Shown here: one piece after another, positions 1 to 11,703 of the stretch
How the letters are laid out: every line of letters starts with the position of its first letter
Numbering within the stretch: the first letter of the stretch is position 1
From: Hylemonella sp. UBA6679
GTDB taxonomy: Bacteria > Pseudomonadota > Gammaproteobacteria > Burkholderiales > Burkholderiaceae_C
Assembly: GCA_002454975.1 (NCBI GenBank)
Contig: DKJZ01000063.1
Location: 8,368 to 72,367 of the forward strand
Direction: 5' to 3'
Length of the DNA stretch: 64,000 nt
Position numbers and translations under genes: made by a program
Notes under the pieces: generated by a model
Databases searched by the model: none
Told to the model about the DNA's origin: nothing
Seen by the model: the letters and a program-made list of their open reading frames with translations, nothing else

Positions 1-2
1 GT

Positions 3-479
3 GGTAACCCAGAAGAGGGCGAGCTGCGCCCGCAGTTGCTCGACAGGTTTGGCTTGTCGGTCGATGTCAAAACACCCCAAGACCTTGCGCTGCGCGTGGA
101 GGTGGTGCGCCGAAGAGATGCGTTTGAGCGTGACCCGGTTGGCTACAAAGCGCAATGGGAGGCCGCGAATGCAGGCTTGCGTGATGCCATCGTCAAGGCC
201 AGAAAACTCGTGACACACATCGAGGCAAGCGACGCGTTGTTGGAGCTCAGCGCCAAGTTGTGCATGCAACTCGGCACGGATGGCCTACGGGCAGAGCTCA
301 CGTTGTTACGCGCTACTCGCGCTTACGCGGCGCTCAAAGGCGCCAAAAAAGTTTTGCCAGAGCACCTGCGCGCCATGGCCCCCTTGGTGTTGAGGCACCG
401 GTTGCGTCGCAACCCGCTGGATGACACCGGTTCAGATGTGCGTGTGCAGCGTTGTCTGGACGACGTCTTGCGGGCATGA
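3..479 (+). CDS. bchI: Magnesium chelatase ATPase subunit I, C-terminal part (cut by window edge)
   Basis: The window opens inside this gene; 158 codons remain, in the frame that starts at base 3. The first residues, NPEEGELRPQLLDRFGL, are the AAA+ sensor/arginine-finger segment diagnostic of BchI/ChlI, followed by the helical C-terminal lid. BchI forms an ATPase ring with BchD that drives Mg2+ insertion into protoporphyrin IX by BchH, the first committed step of bacteriochlorophyll synthesis. Its TGA overlaps the bchD ATG (ATGA), so the two are translationally coupled. The start and the Walker motifs lie outside the window. Confidence 0.95.
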   Translation, partial: GNPEEGELRPQLLDRFGLSVDVKTPQDLALRVEVVRRRDAFERDPVGYKAQWEAANAGLRDAIVKARKLVTHIEASDALLELSAKLCMQLGTDGLRAELTLLRATRAYAALKGAKKVLPEHLRAMAPLVLRHRLRRNPLDDTGSDVRVQRCLDDVLRA

Positions 480-2272
480 GCAGTTTGGCGTCGGTCTCAA
501 CCCAAGCTTGGGATGACGCGCAGTGGGCCTTGCTGGCCTTGCAGGTTGACCCGGTTCGGCTAGGCGGCGTGTGGTTGCGTGCTGGGCATGGCCCGGTTCG
601 TGATCGCTGGCTTGAGCAACTTCAAAGCGTGTCGTGCGTTGTTCAGAAAATCCCACACAACACAGATGACGACAGACTGCTTGGCGGCATTGATTTAACC
701 GCCTCGTTGCAAATGGGCAGCTTGGTCTCGCAGCCAGGCATGTTGAGCCAGCTTAATGGTGGCATTGCCATACTGCCTATGGCAGAGCGCTTCCCTAAGT
801 ATTTATTAACAATGCTGCTACAAATTCAGGAGCAAGGCGAGTGGCATGAGCGCAGCACCTCACAGCTGAAACAAGCCCGCTTCGGTTTGCTCGCATTGGA
901 CGAGTCCGACGACGACACCAGCTTAGCCCCCGCTTTGACAGACAGGCTTGCCATGTGGTTAGACCTGAGAGCTGTTGCATACAACAACGCACTTGCGGTG
1001 GAGCCACTCAACGCGCAAGAGTTGCAAGAGGTTCGCCACCGTTTGCAAGGCATGGTTCCCAGCCAAGACCACATCAGGTCGATATGCCAGGCTGCTGAGG
1101 CCTTGGGCGTGGCCGGTTTACGTGCGCCTTCCTGGGCCTTGTATGTGGCTTCCTTGCACGCGGCGTTGAACCACAAGCTGGCGCTTGATGACGAAGATCT
1201 TCAGGCCGCTGTACGTTTGGTTTTGCTTGCCCGGGCAACGCAAATCCCCTCAGTTGAGCAAGCGCCGGATCAATCATCTGACGCATCTTCCGGGCCACAA
1301 CACGACCCTCAACCCGAGTCGCCCCCCGAGCCACCTTCGCCCCCTGAGGGTTCAGAGACGCAGGCCAACGATCCTGCGCCAGCGCCTCAGCCCGATGCGC
1401 CTGCAGATGATCAAGTGCTTGAGGCTGTTCTAGCAAATTTGCCTCAAGGCTTGCTCGATCAGTTGGCTGCGCAATGCGCCAAGCCCAAAAGTGCACAGGC
1501 TTCAAGCGGTCAAAGTGGCCAGGCTCGGGCAGATCGCTTGCGCGGGCGACCGCTCTCTCCCAGACCAGGGCAGCCCCACGCTGGCGCACGACTGCATGTG
1601 TTGGCCACATTGCGCGCCGCGGTGCCCAAGCAACGTTTACGTCAGACCTCGGTCACTGGCCCGCGCATTGCCCTGCGCAGCGAAGACTTTCATGTGCACC
1701 GCTTTGAGCAAAGGCGTGCAAGTTGCCTCATTTTTGCCTTGGATGCATCTGGGTCTGCTGCCTATCAACGGTTGGCAGAAGCCAAGGGTGCCGTTGAGAT
1801 CTTGCTTGAACAATCCTACGCGCGGCGCGACAGCGTGTGCGTGATGGCGTTTCGTGGCTCTGTTGCACAAACTTTGCTGCCACCGACCCGCTCGCTGGTG
1901 CGAGCCAAAAAGGCTTTGGCTGGCCTGCCGGGTGGGGGTGGCACGCCGATGGCTTTGGCGCTGCAAAACGCAGCGCACATTGCCATGAACTTACAACGCC
2001 AAGGCACCACACCCACCCTTGTGGTGCTCAGCGATGGCCGGGCCAACGTCACACTGGCAGGCTTGGGTGGGCGATCTCAAGCGCAAGCCGAAGCGCAGCA
2101 ATGGGCCAAGCAGTGGCGCTCCATGGGGCTCACTTCTTTGTGGATTGACACCTCAGCCCAGCCAGACACCCAGGCACAAAATTTGGCCCAGAACATGGGT
2201 GCCACTTATTTCCCGATGCCATTGGTGCAGGCCAAGCGCATGGCTGAGGTCGTGAAAAGTCTGGCGAAATAA
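476..2272 (+). CDS. bchD: Magnesium chelatase subunit D
   Basis: 598 residues. The N-terminal third is an AAA+-like domain without a good Walker A, as usual for BchD. About residues 258-320 are a Pro/Asp/Ser-rich acidic linker. The C-terminal third is a von Willebrand A (integrin I) domain with the MIDAS motif DASGS at about residue 422 and a TPM loop downstream. BchD is the platform joining the BchI ring to BchH. The ATG at 476 is chosen because it overlaps the bchI stop as ATGA; an upstream in-frame GTG-type start at 452 would only add eight residues inside bchI. Confidence 0.94.
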   Translation: MSSLASVSTQAWDDAQWALLALQVDPVRLGGVWLRAGHGPVRDRWLEQLQSVSCVVQKIPHNTDDDRLLGGIDLTASLQMGSLVSQPGMLSQLNGGIAILPMAERFPKYLLTMLLQIQEQGEWHERSTSQLKQARFGLLALDESDDDTSLAPALTDRLAMWLDLRAVAYNNALAVEPLNAQELQEVRHRLQGMVPSQDHIRSICQAAEALGVAGLRAPSWALYVASLHAALNHKLALDDEDLQAAVRLVLLARATQIPSVEQAPDQSSDASSGPQHDPQPESPPEPPSPPEGSETQANDPAPAPQPDAPADDQVLEAVLANLPQGLLDQLAAQCAKPKSAQASSGQSGQARADRLRGRPLSPRPGQPHAGARLHVLATLRAAVPKQRLRQTSVTGPRIALRSEDFHVHRFEQRRASCLIFALDASGSAAYQRLAEAKGAVEILLEQSYARRDSVCVMAFRGSVAQTLLPPTRSLVRAKKALAGLPGGGGTPMALALQNAAHIAMNLQRQGTTPTLVVLSDGRANVTLAGLGGRSQAQAEAQQWAKQWRSMGLTSLWIDTSAQPDTQAQNLAQNMGATYFPMPLVQAKRMAEVVKSLAK

Positions 2273-2274
2273 GC

Positions 2275-3168
2275 ATGTGGGAATCGCTCTATCCCCCGAT
2301 GGACTGGGCGGCATATCAACACACATGGCCGCACGCCCAACACAGCCGATTCATAGACATGCCTGGGCAGCGTTGGCATGTTCAGCAAATGGGGCAAGGC
2401 CCTGTCATGTTGCTGTTGCATGGCACGGGCGCATCCACACATTCATGGCGGGACATGGTGCCTTATTTGGCGCAGCGCTACACGCTGGTGATGCCTGACT
2501 TACCGGGCCATGCGTTCTCAACTTTGCATGCACACCATGCGCCTTCTCTGCCTCACATGAGCGAGGATTTGCGCCGCTTGTTGGCCAAGCTCAATCTGTG
2601 GCCCGAGGTGATTTTGGGTCACTCCGCAGGTGCGGCTGTGGCTGCACATTTAAGTTTGGCATCTGCCTCGATGCATGCCCCCGTCGTGGTGGCGCTCAAC
2701 CCGGCGTGGCTACCCCAGCCAGGTGCGGCGCAGTGGTTGTTTCCGCCTGCGGCCAAATTGGTGGCGCTCAATCCCTATGCGGGCCGTTTGGTTGCCAACC
2801 ATTTGGCCAAGCCCTGGGTGGTCTCAAAGCTCTTGCAAAGCACAGGCTCGCAGCTCAGCGAAGAGGGCGTGCGTTTTTACAGCCAACTGTTGGCCCATCC
2901 AACACACGTGCATGGTGTTTTGAGCATGATGGCAGCGTGGAACCTGGATACCCTTAACCGAAAATTGTCTGGGCTACAAGGCTCTGTGCTGCTGCATATC
3001 GGTGAGAACGACCGGACGGTTCCCGCCTCACTTGCCCAAGAGGCCGCGCGGCAAATGCCTCAGGCTGATGTGCTGGTCAAACCGGGCTTGGGGCACCTGG
3101 CGCATGAAGAGCAGGCGGCCTTAACGGCCCAGGAAATCATGGCTTGGCTCAAGCAAAAGGGCCATTGA
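2275..3168 (+). CDS. bchO: Alpha/beta hydrolase BchO, putative magnesium-chelatase accessory protein
   Basis: 297-residue alpha/beta hydrolase two bases after bchD. It shows the oxyanion LLLHGTGAS segment near residue 45, the nucleophile elbow GHSAG near 116, an acid in GENDRTVP, and the histidine in GLGHLAHEE. BchO is routinely the third gene of bchIDO operons; its reaction is not established, and a role in Mg-chelatase function or pigment handling is presumed from context. The 3' end overlaps the convergent tspO gene by 20 bases. Confidence 0.88.
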   Translation: MWESLYPPMDWAAYQHTWPHAQHSRFIDMPGQRWHVQQMGQGPVMLLLHGTGASTHSWRDMVPYLAQRYTLVMPDLPGHAFSTLHAHHAPSLPHMSEDLRRLLAKLNLWPEVILGHSAGAAVAAHLSLASASMHAPVVVALNPAWLPQPGAAQWLFPPAAKLVALNPYAGRLVANHLAKPWVVSKLLQSTGSQLSEEGVRFYSQLLAHPTHVHGVLSMMAAWNLDTLNRKLSGLQGSVLLHIGENDRTVPASLAQEAARQMPQADVLVKPGLGHLAHEEQAALTAQEIMAWLKQKGH

Positions 3169-3628
3169 GTTGAAGGGTTGCCAGGTTCAGTAGGCCTGCA
3201 ATCGACACCCACAGCAAGTAGGGCAGGTTGAGGTAACTCGTCCAGCGCGAGTTTTTCCAAAAGCCCACAACCAGTGCAAGTACCGAGAGCCAAAGCAAAA
3301 ACCACTCAAGCAAGGCCCAATCGGGGCGTTGCATCTTGAAGTAAAGCGCGCTCCAACATATGTTGAGCACGGCATTGAGTCCAAACAAGACCCAAACACG
3401 CCGCCGCTCGTGAGGAACATCTCGCCAAGCTAGCGCGGCACTCACTGCGGTCAGGGTAAAAATGGTGCTCCAAATGACCCCGAACGCAGCATCAGGTGGT
3501 TTCCAACTGGGTTGTTTGAGGGAGAAGTACCAGGGCCCTAGCTCCGTGAGGACCCCGCCTATGCCCGCGGCGACATAACTCAGCGCAAGTGCGATCAGAA
3601 ACGGCCTAGACCGTCGCCATCGACTCAT
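3149..3628 (-). CDS. tspO: TspO/MBR family tryptophan-rich sensory protein
   Basis: 159 residues, five predicted membrane helices and the aromatic-rich pattern of TspO (WYFSLKQPSWKPPDAAFGVIW). TspO proteins bind porphyrins and, in Rhodobacter sphaeroides, negatively influence photosynthesis gene expression in response to oxygen. Here the gene is last in the bchG operon and its ATG overlaps the bchP stop (ATGA), so it is co-translated with geranylgeranyl reductase. The 3' end runs 20 bases into bchO on the other strand. Confidence 0.9.
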   Translation of the reverse strand: MSRWRRSRPFLIALALSYVAAGIGGVLTELGPWYFSLKQPSWKPPDAAFGVIWSTIFTLTAVSAALAWRDVPHERRRVWVLFGLNAVLNICWSALYFKMQRPDWALLEWFLLWLSVLALVVGFWKNSRWTSYLNLPYLLWVSIAGLLNLATLQLNGPFA

Positions 3629-4818
3629 GTTCTGGCCATGCCAAAGAGATGCGCTAAATCCTTGAAGAAAATACGTACGTGGGCCATGGCATCTTTGCGG
3701 ACAAGCTCTTTGTTCATGTAAGACTCAAAGGTCAATCTTTGCACATCTTTGTCTTCGCAAATTTTGACAAAGCGTTCACGGCGCTTGTCGTTCTGGTACC
3801 AAAAATACTGCATCACACCCAGCACCCAAAAAACCTTGCCATGTTTGCGAAGGAATGTCTTACGGGCTTGCCTGAGGCATTTGCCTTGGCCGGTGCGCAG
3901 CGCCGCATGCACCGAGTCAGCCACCATGCGGCCGCAGGCCATGGCGTAGTAAATACCCTCGCCAGAAGCGGGTGCCACCACGCCAGCTGCATCGCCTGCA
4001 AGCACCACATCTTTGCCGTTGTCCCACAAGGGCAGAGGCTTGAGGGGAATAGGCGCGCCTTCACGCCTGATGGTGACGGCCTGTGTCAGGCCTGCTGTCT
4101 CACGCAGTCGACCAACCGCCGAGCGCAGCGAAAAGCCTTTGTCAGCGCTACCTGTGCCAACGCTCATGGTGTCGCCATGTGGAAAAACCCAGCCATAAAA
4201 ATCAGGCGACATCGTGCCTTGGTAGTACACATCGCAACGGTCAGGGTCGTAAGCCACTTGTTCTTTGGGTGCTTGCACAATCTCATGGTATGCAAACACA
4301 TACTTGGTTTTTTCAGCGCCTTCGATCATTTGCCGAGCAACATTGGACCGCGCGCCATCTGCGCCAATGATCATGCGCGCACGCGCACTGCGCATGACGG
4401 GTGTGCTTTGTTCGTCTAAGCGCGTGAAGTGCACGCGTGCCACGCCATCTGCGTCACGGGTGATTTTGTCAAAGTCGGCACGGCAGCGCTCAGCGCCATG
4501 GTCTTTTGCGCGTTCGCGCAACCACTCATCAAAATCTTGGCGATCGACCATGCCCACAAAGCCATCTTCAATTGGAATATCCACTTTGTTGTCCGCTGGA
4601 GAAATCATACGTGCGCAGCGCACCTTCGCTACCAGCAGGTGATCTGGGATGTCAAAGTCTTTGATCAAGCGCGGGGGAATGGCACCTCCGCAAGGTTTGA
4701 TGCGGCCTTGTCGATCCAGCAGCATCACAGACCAGCCCTGTCGCGCCAAGTCATCAGCGGCGGTGGCGCCCGATGGACCGCCTCCCACCACAATCACATC
4801 GTATTCATTGCTGTTCAT
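3625..4818 (-). CDS. bchP: Geranylgeranyl diphosphate / geranylgeranyl-bacteriochlorophyll reductase
   Basis: 397 residues. It begins MNSNEYDVIVVGGGPSGATA, a classic N-terminal FAD dinucleotide fold, with a second FAD segment (LAGDAAGVVAPASGEGIYYA) near residue 285. BchP reduces three double bonds of the geranylgeranyl tail to give the phytyl side chain. The ATG at 4818 is preferred over longer in-frame starts because it has an AAGGGAG Shine-Dalgarno and overlaps the upstream gene by four bases. Confidence 0.94.
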   Translation of the reverse strand: MNSNEYDVIVVGGGPSGATAADDLARQGWSVMLLDRQGRIKPCGGAIPPRLIKDFDIPDHLLVAKVRCARMISPADNKVDIPIEDGFVGMVDRQDFDEWLRERAKDHGAERCRADFDKITRDADGVARVHFTRLDEQSTPVMRSARARMIIGADGARSNVARQMIEGAEKTKYVFAYHEIVQAPKEQVAYDPDRCDVYYQGTMSPDFYGWVFPHGDTMSVGTGSADKGFSLRSAVGRLRETAGLTQAVTIRREGAPIPLKPLPLWDNGKDVVLAGDAAGVVAPASGEGIYYAMACGRMVADSVHAALRTGQGKCLRQARKTFLRKHGKVFWVLGVMQYFWYQNDKRRERFVKICEDKDVQRLTFESYMNKELVRKDAMAHVRIFFKDLAHLFGMART

Positions 4819-6161
4819 GGGTAACTCCCTTGTAAGGATTGCCTGGTGTGGGCGTGGGTAAGTTTGGGGTGTTTTGCTAGTCTGGAAACGCGCACGGCGC
4901 ACCATGCCGATATGGCAAACATCAAAGCCTCGAGGGCAAACACGGCGGCATAGGCTGAACCGATGTCTCCAATGAGCCAACGTGCCAGGTCACTGACGGC
5001 CGTGCCCAGCACGCCGCCCAGACCAAAGGCCACCGCTTGTGCTGCACCCCACAAGCCCATGCGTGTGCCTTCTCTGCCACCTGCGCCTTCGTTGGCCAGG
5101 CGCATCATGGTGGCAATGGCTGCTATTGAAAAAGCACCATTGGCAACGCCAAGCAACACCACGTTCAATTTGAGGGGCCAGCTTGCGCCCTCCAAACCCG
5201 CCATGCATAAGCCAGCCATTGCCAGGGCCGATGCAAGGCAGCCGCCTACCATCCAGGCCTGAACGCTACCGAGCCTTCCGCGCACGCGTGAAGAGCCTGC
5301 AAACGCCACGGTGAGCATGCCCATCAAAACGGCGGCATGCTGCAGGCCTGACAACTGTGTGGTTTGGCCGGGCGACATGCCAAAGATGGCGCCTGCAAAA
5401 GGCTCCAAAATCAGATCTTGAGAGCTGTAGGCCAGCATGGATAAAAACACAAACAGCGTGAAAGCTTTGGCTTGGGGTTCGCTCCAAACTTGCTTAAGGG
5501 TGGCCTTGAACGCACCAGCTTGCGGGCGATCAAGACCATGCGCATGAATTGAGCCAGCTTGGCCCTCCAAGCGCCAAAGGCATGCGCCGGTGAGGACAAC
5601 AACGCACAGACACAAACCCGCCGTGACCATCAGCAGGCGAGCAGGTGAGTAAGGGTCAATCAGTTTTCCAACGGTGATGGCGGTCACAGCAAAACCAAAG
5701 ATCATCATCATCCACACGGTGGTGGCTGCTGGCGCTCTGATGGCATCAGGTAGGCGCTTAGCCATCAGAACAAGCAAGGATGTCCCGCATGCACTCACGC
5801 CAAAACCAATCAGCATGAAGGCCAGCATGGAGAGCAAGAGCCCTGCGCCCAAAGAGTCCGACATAAGAACTGTCCCGGTCGAAGCCAGCAGGCCCCCAAG
5901 GGCCAGCACAACCATGCCGCCCATCATCCAGGGCGAGCAGCGCCCCCCCGCGTCTGCGCCAAACCCCATCCGCGGACGCACCATCTGAACGCCGTAATGC
6001 AGGCCCACCAGCAAGCCTGGAAGCAAAGCCGGAAGGGCCAACTCGACGACCATGATGCGGTTAAGTGTCGAGGTGGTGACCACCACCACGGCACCCAAGC
6101 AAGCCTGGATGAGTCCTAGACGAAAGACCTGCAGCCAGCCAAACGCGTGTGTGTGGGCCAT
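4815..6161 (-). CDS. PucC/LhaA-family membrane transporter-like protein between bchG and bchP
   Basis: About 448 residues with some 12 hydrophobic helices. It is a PucC-family (MFS-like) protein, homologous to the lhaA gene at 12407-13831 (shared TSTLNRIMVVELALPA / GTLNRVLIVELQVPS segments). Rhodobacter and Rubrivivax clusters carry the same gene between bchG and bchP (orf428/bch2). PucC-family proteins are thought to deliver or protect bacteriochlorophyll during antenna assembly. Start is uncertain: ATG at 6161, seven bases after the bchG stop, or GTG at 6182 overlapping bchG. Neither has a clear ribosome site. Confidence 0.88.
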   Translation of the reverse strand: MAHTHAFGWLQVFRLGLIQACLGAVVVVTTSTLNRIMVVELALPALLPGLLVGLHYGVQMVRPRMGFGADAGGRCSPWMMGGMVVLALGGLLASTGTVLMSDSLGAGLLLSMLAFMLIGFGVSACGTSLLVLMAKRLPDAIRAPAATTVWMMMIFGFAVTAITVGKLIDPYSPARLLMVTAGLCLCVVVLTGACLWRLEGQAGSIHAHGLDRPQAGAFKATLKQVWSEPQAKAFTLFVFLSMLAYSSQDLILEPFAGAIFGMSPGQTTQLSGLQHAAVLMGMLTVAFAGSSRVRGRLGSVQAWMVGGCLASALAMAGLCMAGLEGASWPLKLNVVLLGVANGAFSIAAIATMMRLANEGAGGREGTRMGLWGAAQAVAFGLGGVLGTAVSDLARWLIGDIGSAYAAVFALEALMFAISAWCAVRVSRLAKHPKLTHAHTRQSLQGSYP

Positions 6162-6168
6162 GGTTTGC

Positions 6169-7044
6169 CTAGGAAATACCACGTAAGGCCCAGGCGCTCA
6201 CCATCATGCCCGAGACATACATAGGAACAGCAAAGGCACTCACGCTCAACGCCTTGTCGCAAGGCGCCTTCACAAAGTTGCGCATGAGTGGCAGTTGCGC
6301 AAAGCTCAGAGCCAACACCGCCAACGCCATCATGGGCGTGCCCCATTGCCACAACAAGCCAGCCACCACCCACTGCGGCACCAGCATGAATGCGCATGCT
6401 GTTTGGGCGGCTTTGACCACACCGAGTTGCACCGGTAATGAGCGAATTCCCATTTGGGTATCACCCTGGACCGATTTGAAATCGTTGAGGGTCATGATGC
6501 CGTGCGCGCCAATGCTGTAGAGCAAAGCCAACAACAGTGATTTTTCAGCAGGAAGACCGCCCCCAAGCATGAGCGCTGCGCCCGTGATCCAGGCCAGACC
6601 CTCGTAACTCAGCGCGCAGGCCGCATTGCCCCACCAGCCGTTTTTCTTCAAACGCAAGGGCGGTGCGCTGTAGGCCCATGCCAGCGCCAGACCCATGGCG
6701 CATGCACCAAACCCCCACGTGCCAAGGTTGGCCGCCCACAGCAGAGAAATGACCGTCCAGATCACCGCGATGTAGAGCCCCCATTGGCCTGGCATGCGAC
6801 CGGAGGGAATAGGTCGCCATGGCTCGTTGATGGCGTCCACATGCCGATCGAACCAGTCGTTCACGGCCTGGCTGCTGGCGCAGACCAGCGGGCCAGACAG
6901 CACAAGGCCAGCAACGATCAGGGCTGCATTGCCAGAAAAGTCTTGGCCAGACGACACAACGCCGCAGGCCAAAGCCCACATGGGCGGGAACCAGGTGATG
7001 GGTTTGAGCAGTTCGGTTACCGCAGCAAGAGAGGGCTTTGCCAT
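6169..7044 (-). CDS. bchG: Bacteriochlorophyll synthase (geranylgeranyl transferase)
   Basis: 291 residues, UbiA-type polyprenyltransferase with about nine membrane helices. The first Asp-rich motif is VNDWFDRHVDAINEPWRP and the second is QGDTQMGIRSLP. BchG esterifies bacteriochlorophyllide a with geranylgeranyl diphosphate in the membrane. The start MAKPSL at 7044 lies only five bases after a -10-like AAAATA (see the promoter entry), so the message may be leaderless; a GTG at 7068 would add eight residues. First gene of the bchG-pucC-like-bchP-tspO operon. Confidence 0.93.
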   Translation of the reverse strand: MAKPSLAAVTELLKPITWFPPMWALACGVVSSGQDFSGNAALIVAGLVLSGPLVCASSQAVNDWFDRHVDAINEPWRPIPSGRMPGQWGLYIAVIWTVISLLWAANLGTWGFGACAMGLALAWAYSAPPLRLKKNGWWGNAACALSYEGLAWITGAALMLGGGLPAEKSLLLALLYSIGAHGIMTLNDFKSVQGDTQMGIRSLPVQLGVVKAAQTACAFMLVPQWVVAGLLWQWGTPMMALAVLALSFAQLPLMRNFVKAPCDKALSVSAFAVPMYVSGMMVSAWALRGIS

Positions 7045-7049
7045 GCGGC

Positions 7050-7078
7050 TATTTTGAACAAGAACCACTGAATGTCAA
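7050..7078 (-). promoter_or_regulatory. Candidate bchG promoter (TTGACA / AAAATA)
   Basis: On the minus strand TTGACA (7073-7078) is followed after 17 bp by AAAATA (7050-7055). The -35 box is perfect and overlaps a PpsR-type site. The predicted transcription start falls at or next to the bchG ATG (7044), implying little or no leader. The -10 is weak, so this is a prediction only. Confidence 0.4.
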
Positions 7079-7090
7079 TAAATGTTTACA
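7073..7090. promoter_or_regulatory. PpsR/CrtJ-type operator upstream of bchG
   Basis: TGTCAATAAATGTTTACA fits the TGT-N12-ACA consensus bound by the redox/light repressor PpsR (CrtJ). It covers the -35 box of the candidate bchG promoter. A one-mismatch copy (TGT-N12-AAA) follows at 7097-7114. The operator assignment rests on the motif and its position only; no ppsR gene is in the window. Confidence 0.7.
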
Positions 7091-7288
7091 TTACGTTGTA
7101 AGAAGTGTCTGAAAAATTGACGCTTCCAGTCGATTCATGGGTCAAGCAACAATTGCAAGAGCTTCTCAAAATCGGCGAAATTCAACTGTAAACATGTCGA
7201 TTCTTCGGCTGGCTGCCTAAATACGGCGTGAATTCAGGAAGCAAAGCTTGTTTTTCAGGGTTTACCCGGACTGCTTGAAAAATAAACA

Positions 7289-7306
7289 TGTCACTTCCCG
7301 TTGACA
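7289..7306. promoter_or_regulatory. PpsR/CrtJ-type operator upstream of bchF
   Basis: TGTCACTTCCCGTTGACA is a perfect TGT-N12-ACA motif whose right end is the -35 box of the bchF promoter. Exactly 8 bp downstream another TGT begins (7315), with a degenerate right half, matching the paired, 8-bp-spaced arrangement known for cooperative CrtJ binding. TTGACA at 7301 and TGTCAA at 7315 also form an inverted repeat. Confidence 0.72.
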
Positions 7307-7329
7307 AAAGATATTGTCAACTCTACATT
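7301..7329 (+). promoter_or_regulatory. bchF operon promoter (TTGACA-N17-TACATT)
   Basis: Perfect -35 TTGACA at 7301-7306, 17 bp spacer, -10 TACATT at 7324-7329; the start would be near 7336, 18 bases before the bchF ATG. This would drive the whole bchF-to-crtB operon. The 180 bp between the two operators (7115-7288) holds no open frame that looks coding. Confidence 0.6.
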
Positions 7330-7353
7330 CAGTTTGTCTTTCCAGTTCTAAAC

Positions 7354-9134
<1,781 letters not shown>

Positions 9135-9144
9135 AGAGAAGTCT

Positions 9145-10725
9145 ATGCAACTCACCCTATGGACTTATGAAGGACCGCCTCACGTGGGCGCCATGCGCAT
9201 TGCAACGGCTATGAAAGACGTGCATTACGTTTTACATGCCCCACAAGGCGATACCTACGCTGACCTGTTGTTCACCATGATTGAGCGTTTGCCCAAACGC
9301 CCTCCGGTCACTTACACCACGTTCCAGGCCAGAGACCTGGGCGGAGACACAGCCCAGCTGTTTAAAGATGCTGTGGCAAGCGCAGCGGAGCGCTTCAAGC
9401 CAAATGCCGTGCTGGTTGGTGCTTCATGTACCGCCGAGCTTATTCAGGATGACCCGGGTGGTCTGGCTTTGGCGCTGAACCTCGATATTCCCGTGGTTCC
9501 ACTGGAGCTGCCCTCTTACCAGCGCAAAGAAAACTGGGGAGCTTCAGAGACTTTTTACCAGTTGGCCAGGCGTCTTGTGAAAGCGCCACAGCCACGCACC
9601 AGCACTAAGCCCCGTTGCAATATTCTTGGTCCAAGCGCGCTTGGATTCCGTCATCGCGATGACGTGCGCGAAATTTCAGCTTTGCTTGAGAAGATTGGTG
9701 TGGACATCAATGTCGTGGCGCCACTCAATGCCAGCGTGGCAGACATTGAGCGTTTGGCGGATGCAGATTTCAATGTGGTGCTCTACCCTGAAATTGGCCA
9801 GACCACAGCTGGATGGATGAACCGACAGTTCGGCACACCAGCCACCAAAACCATTCCTATTGGTCTGGGTGCAACCCGAGAGTTTTTGCAAGAGATTGCA
9901 GAGCTTGCAGGCATCACCTTGCCAGCGGACTTAGAAGACAACGCCCATTCATTTTGGTACTCCAAATCGGTGGATTCCACCTACCTCACAGGTAAGCGCG
10001 TGTTCGTGTTTGGTGACGCCACCCACGCTGTGGCAGCAGCGAGATTTGCAGCGCAAGAAATGGGCTTTGAAGTGGTGGGTATTGGCACCTACAGCCGCGA
10101 ATTTGCAAGAGACGTTCGCGACGCTGCAAAAAATTATGGCCTTGAAGCGCTCATCACAGACGACTACCTGTTGGTGCAAGACGAGATCAAACGTTTGCAG
10201 CCTGAATTGATTCTGGGCACCCAAATGGAGCGACACATCGCCAAGCGTCTGGGAATCCCTTGTGCCGTCATTTCAGCGCCAGTCCACGTGCAAGATTTCC
10301 CAGCACGTTACGCGCCTCAAATGGGGTTTGAGGGCGCCAATGTCTTGTTTGACACGTGGGTGCACCCTTTGATGATGGGCCTGGAAGAGCACTTGCTGGG
10401 GATGTTTCGCGAAGACTTTGAATTTCACGATGGCGCAGCCCCCTCCCATCTGGGTTCAACACGCGCTGCGCCTGTCGCGAATCCGCCAGCGGCACAAATG
10501 CTTGATGCTACAGAGCAGCCCACACACGCTTCCTCGATCGTCAACACGCCTGCTGCCAATGACATCACGGTCTGGTCCAAGGATGCAGAAAAAGAACTCG
10601 GAAAAATTCCGTTTTTCGTCCGCGGTAAAGCACGCAGAAATACCGAACGCTACGCCCAAGAAAAAGGCGTGGTCAACATCACTGTGGAGACCCTCTACGA
10701 TGCAAAAGCACACTTCAGTCGCTGA
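9145..10725 (+). CDS. bchB: Dark-operative protochlorophyllide reductase subunit B
   Basis: 526 residues, NifK-like. Asp36 (in [11 protein letters not shown]), the unusual aspartate ligand of the NB 4Fe-4S cluster, is conserved, as is SCTAELI near residue 95. A variable Ala/Pro/Thr-rich stretch around 430-470 precedes a C-terminal segment ([15 protein letters not shown]) that is conserved in BchB. It acts with BchN and BchL. Ten bases separate it from bchN. In Rubrivivax-type clusters bchH would follow; here only 63 bp separate it from bchL. Confidence 0.96.
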   Translation: MQLTLWTYEGPPHVGAMRIATAMKDVHYVLHAPQGDTYADLLFTMIERLPKRPPVTYTTFQARDLGGDTAQLFKDAVASAAERFKPNAVLVGASCTAELIQDDPGGLALALNLDIPVVPLELPSYQRKENWGASETFYQLARRLVKAPQPRTSTKPRCNILGPSALGFRHRDDVREISALLEKIGVDINVVAPLNASVADIERLADADFNVVLYPEIGQTTAGWMNRQFGTPATKTIPIGLGATREFLQEIAELAGITLPADLEDNAHSFWYSKSVDSTYLTGKRVFVFGDATHAVAAARFAAQEMGFEVVGIGTYSREFARDVRDAAKNYGLEALITDDYLLVQDEIKRLQPELILGTQMERHIAKRLGIPCAVISAPVHVQDFPARYAPQMGFEGANVLFDTWVHPLMMGLEEHLLGMFREDFEFHDGAAPSHLGSTRAAPVANPPAAQMLDATEQPTHASSIVNTPAANDITVWSKDAEKELGKIPFFVRGKARRNTERYAQEKGVVNITVETLYDAKAHFSR

Positions 10726-10728
10726 TGA

Positions 10729-11702
<974 letters not shown>

Positions 11703-11703
<1 letters not shown>

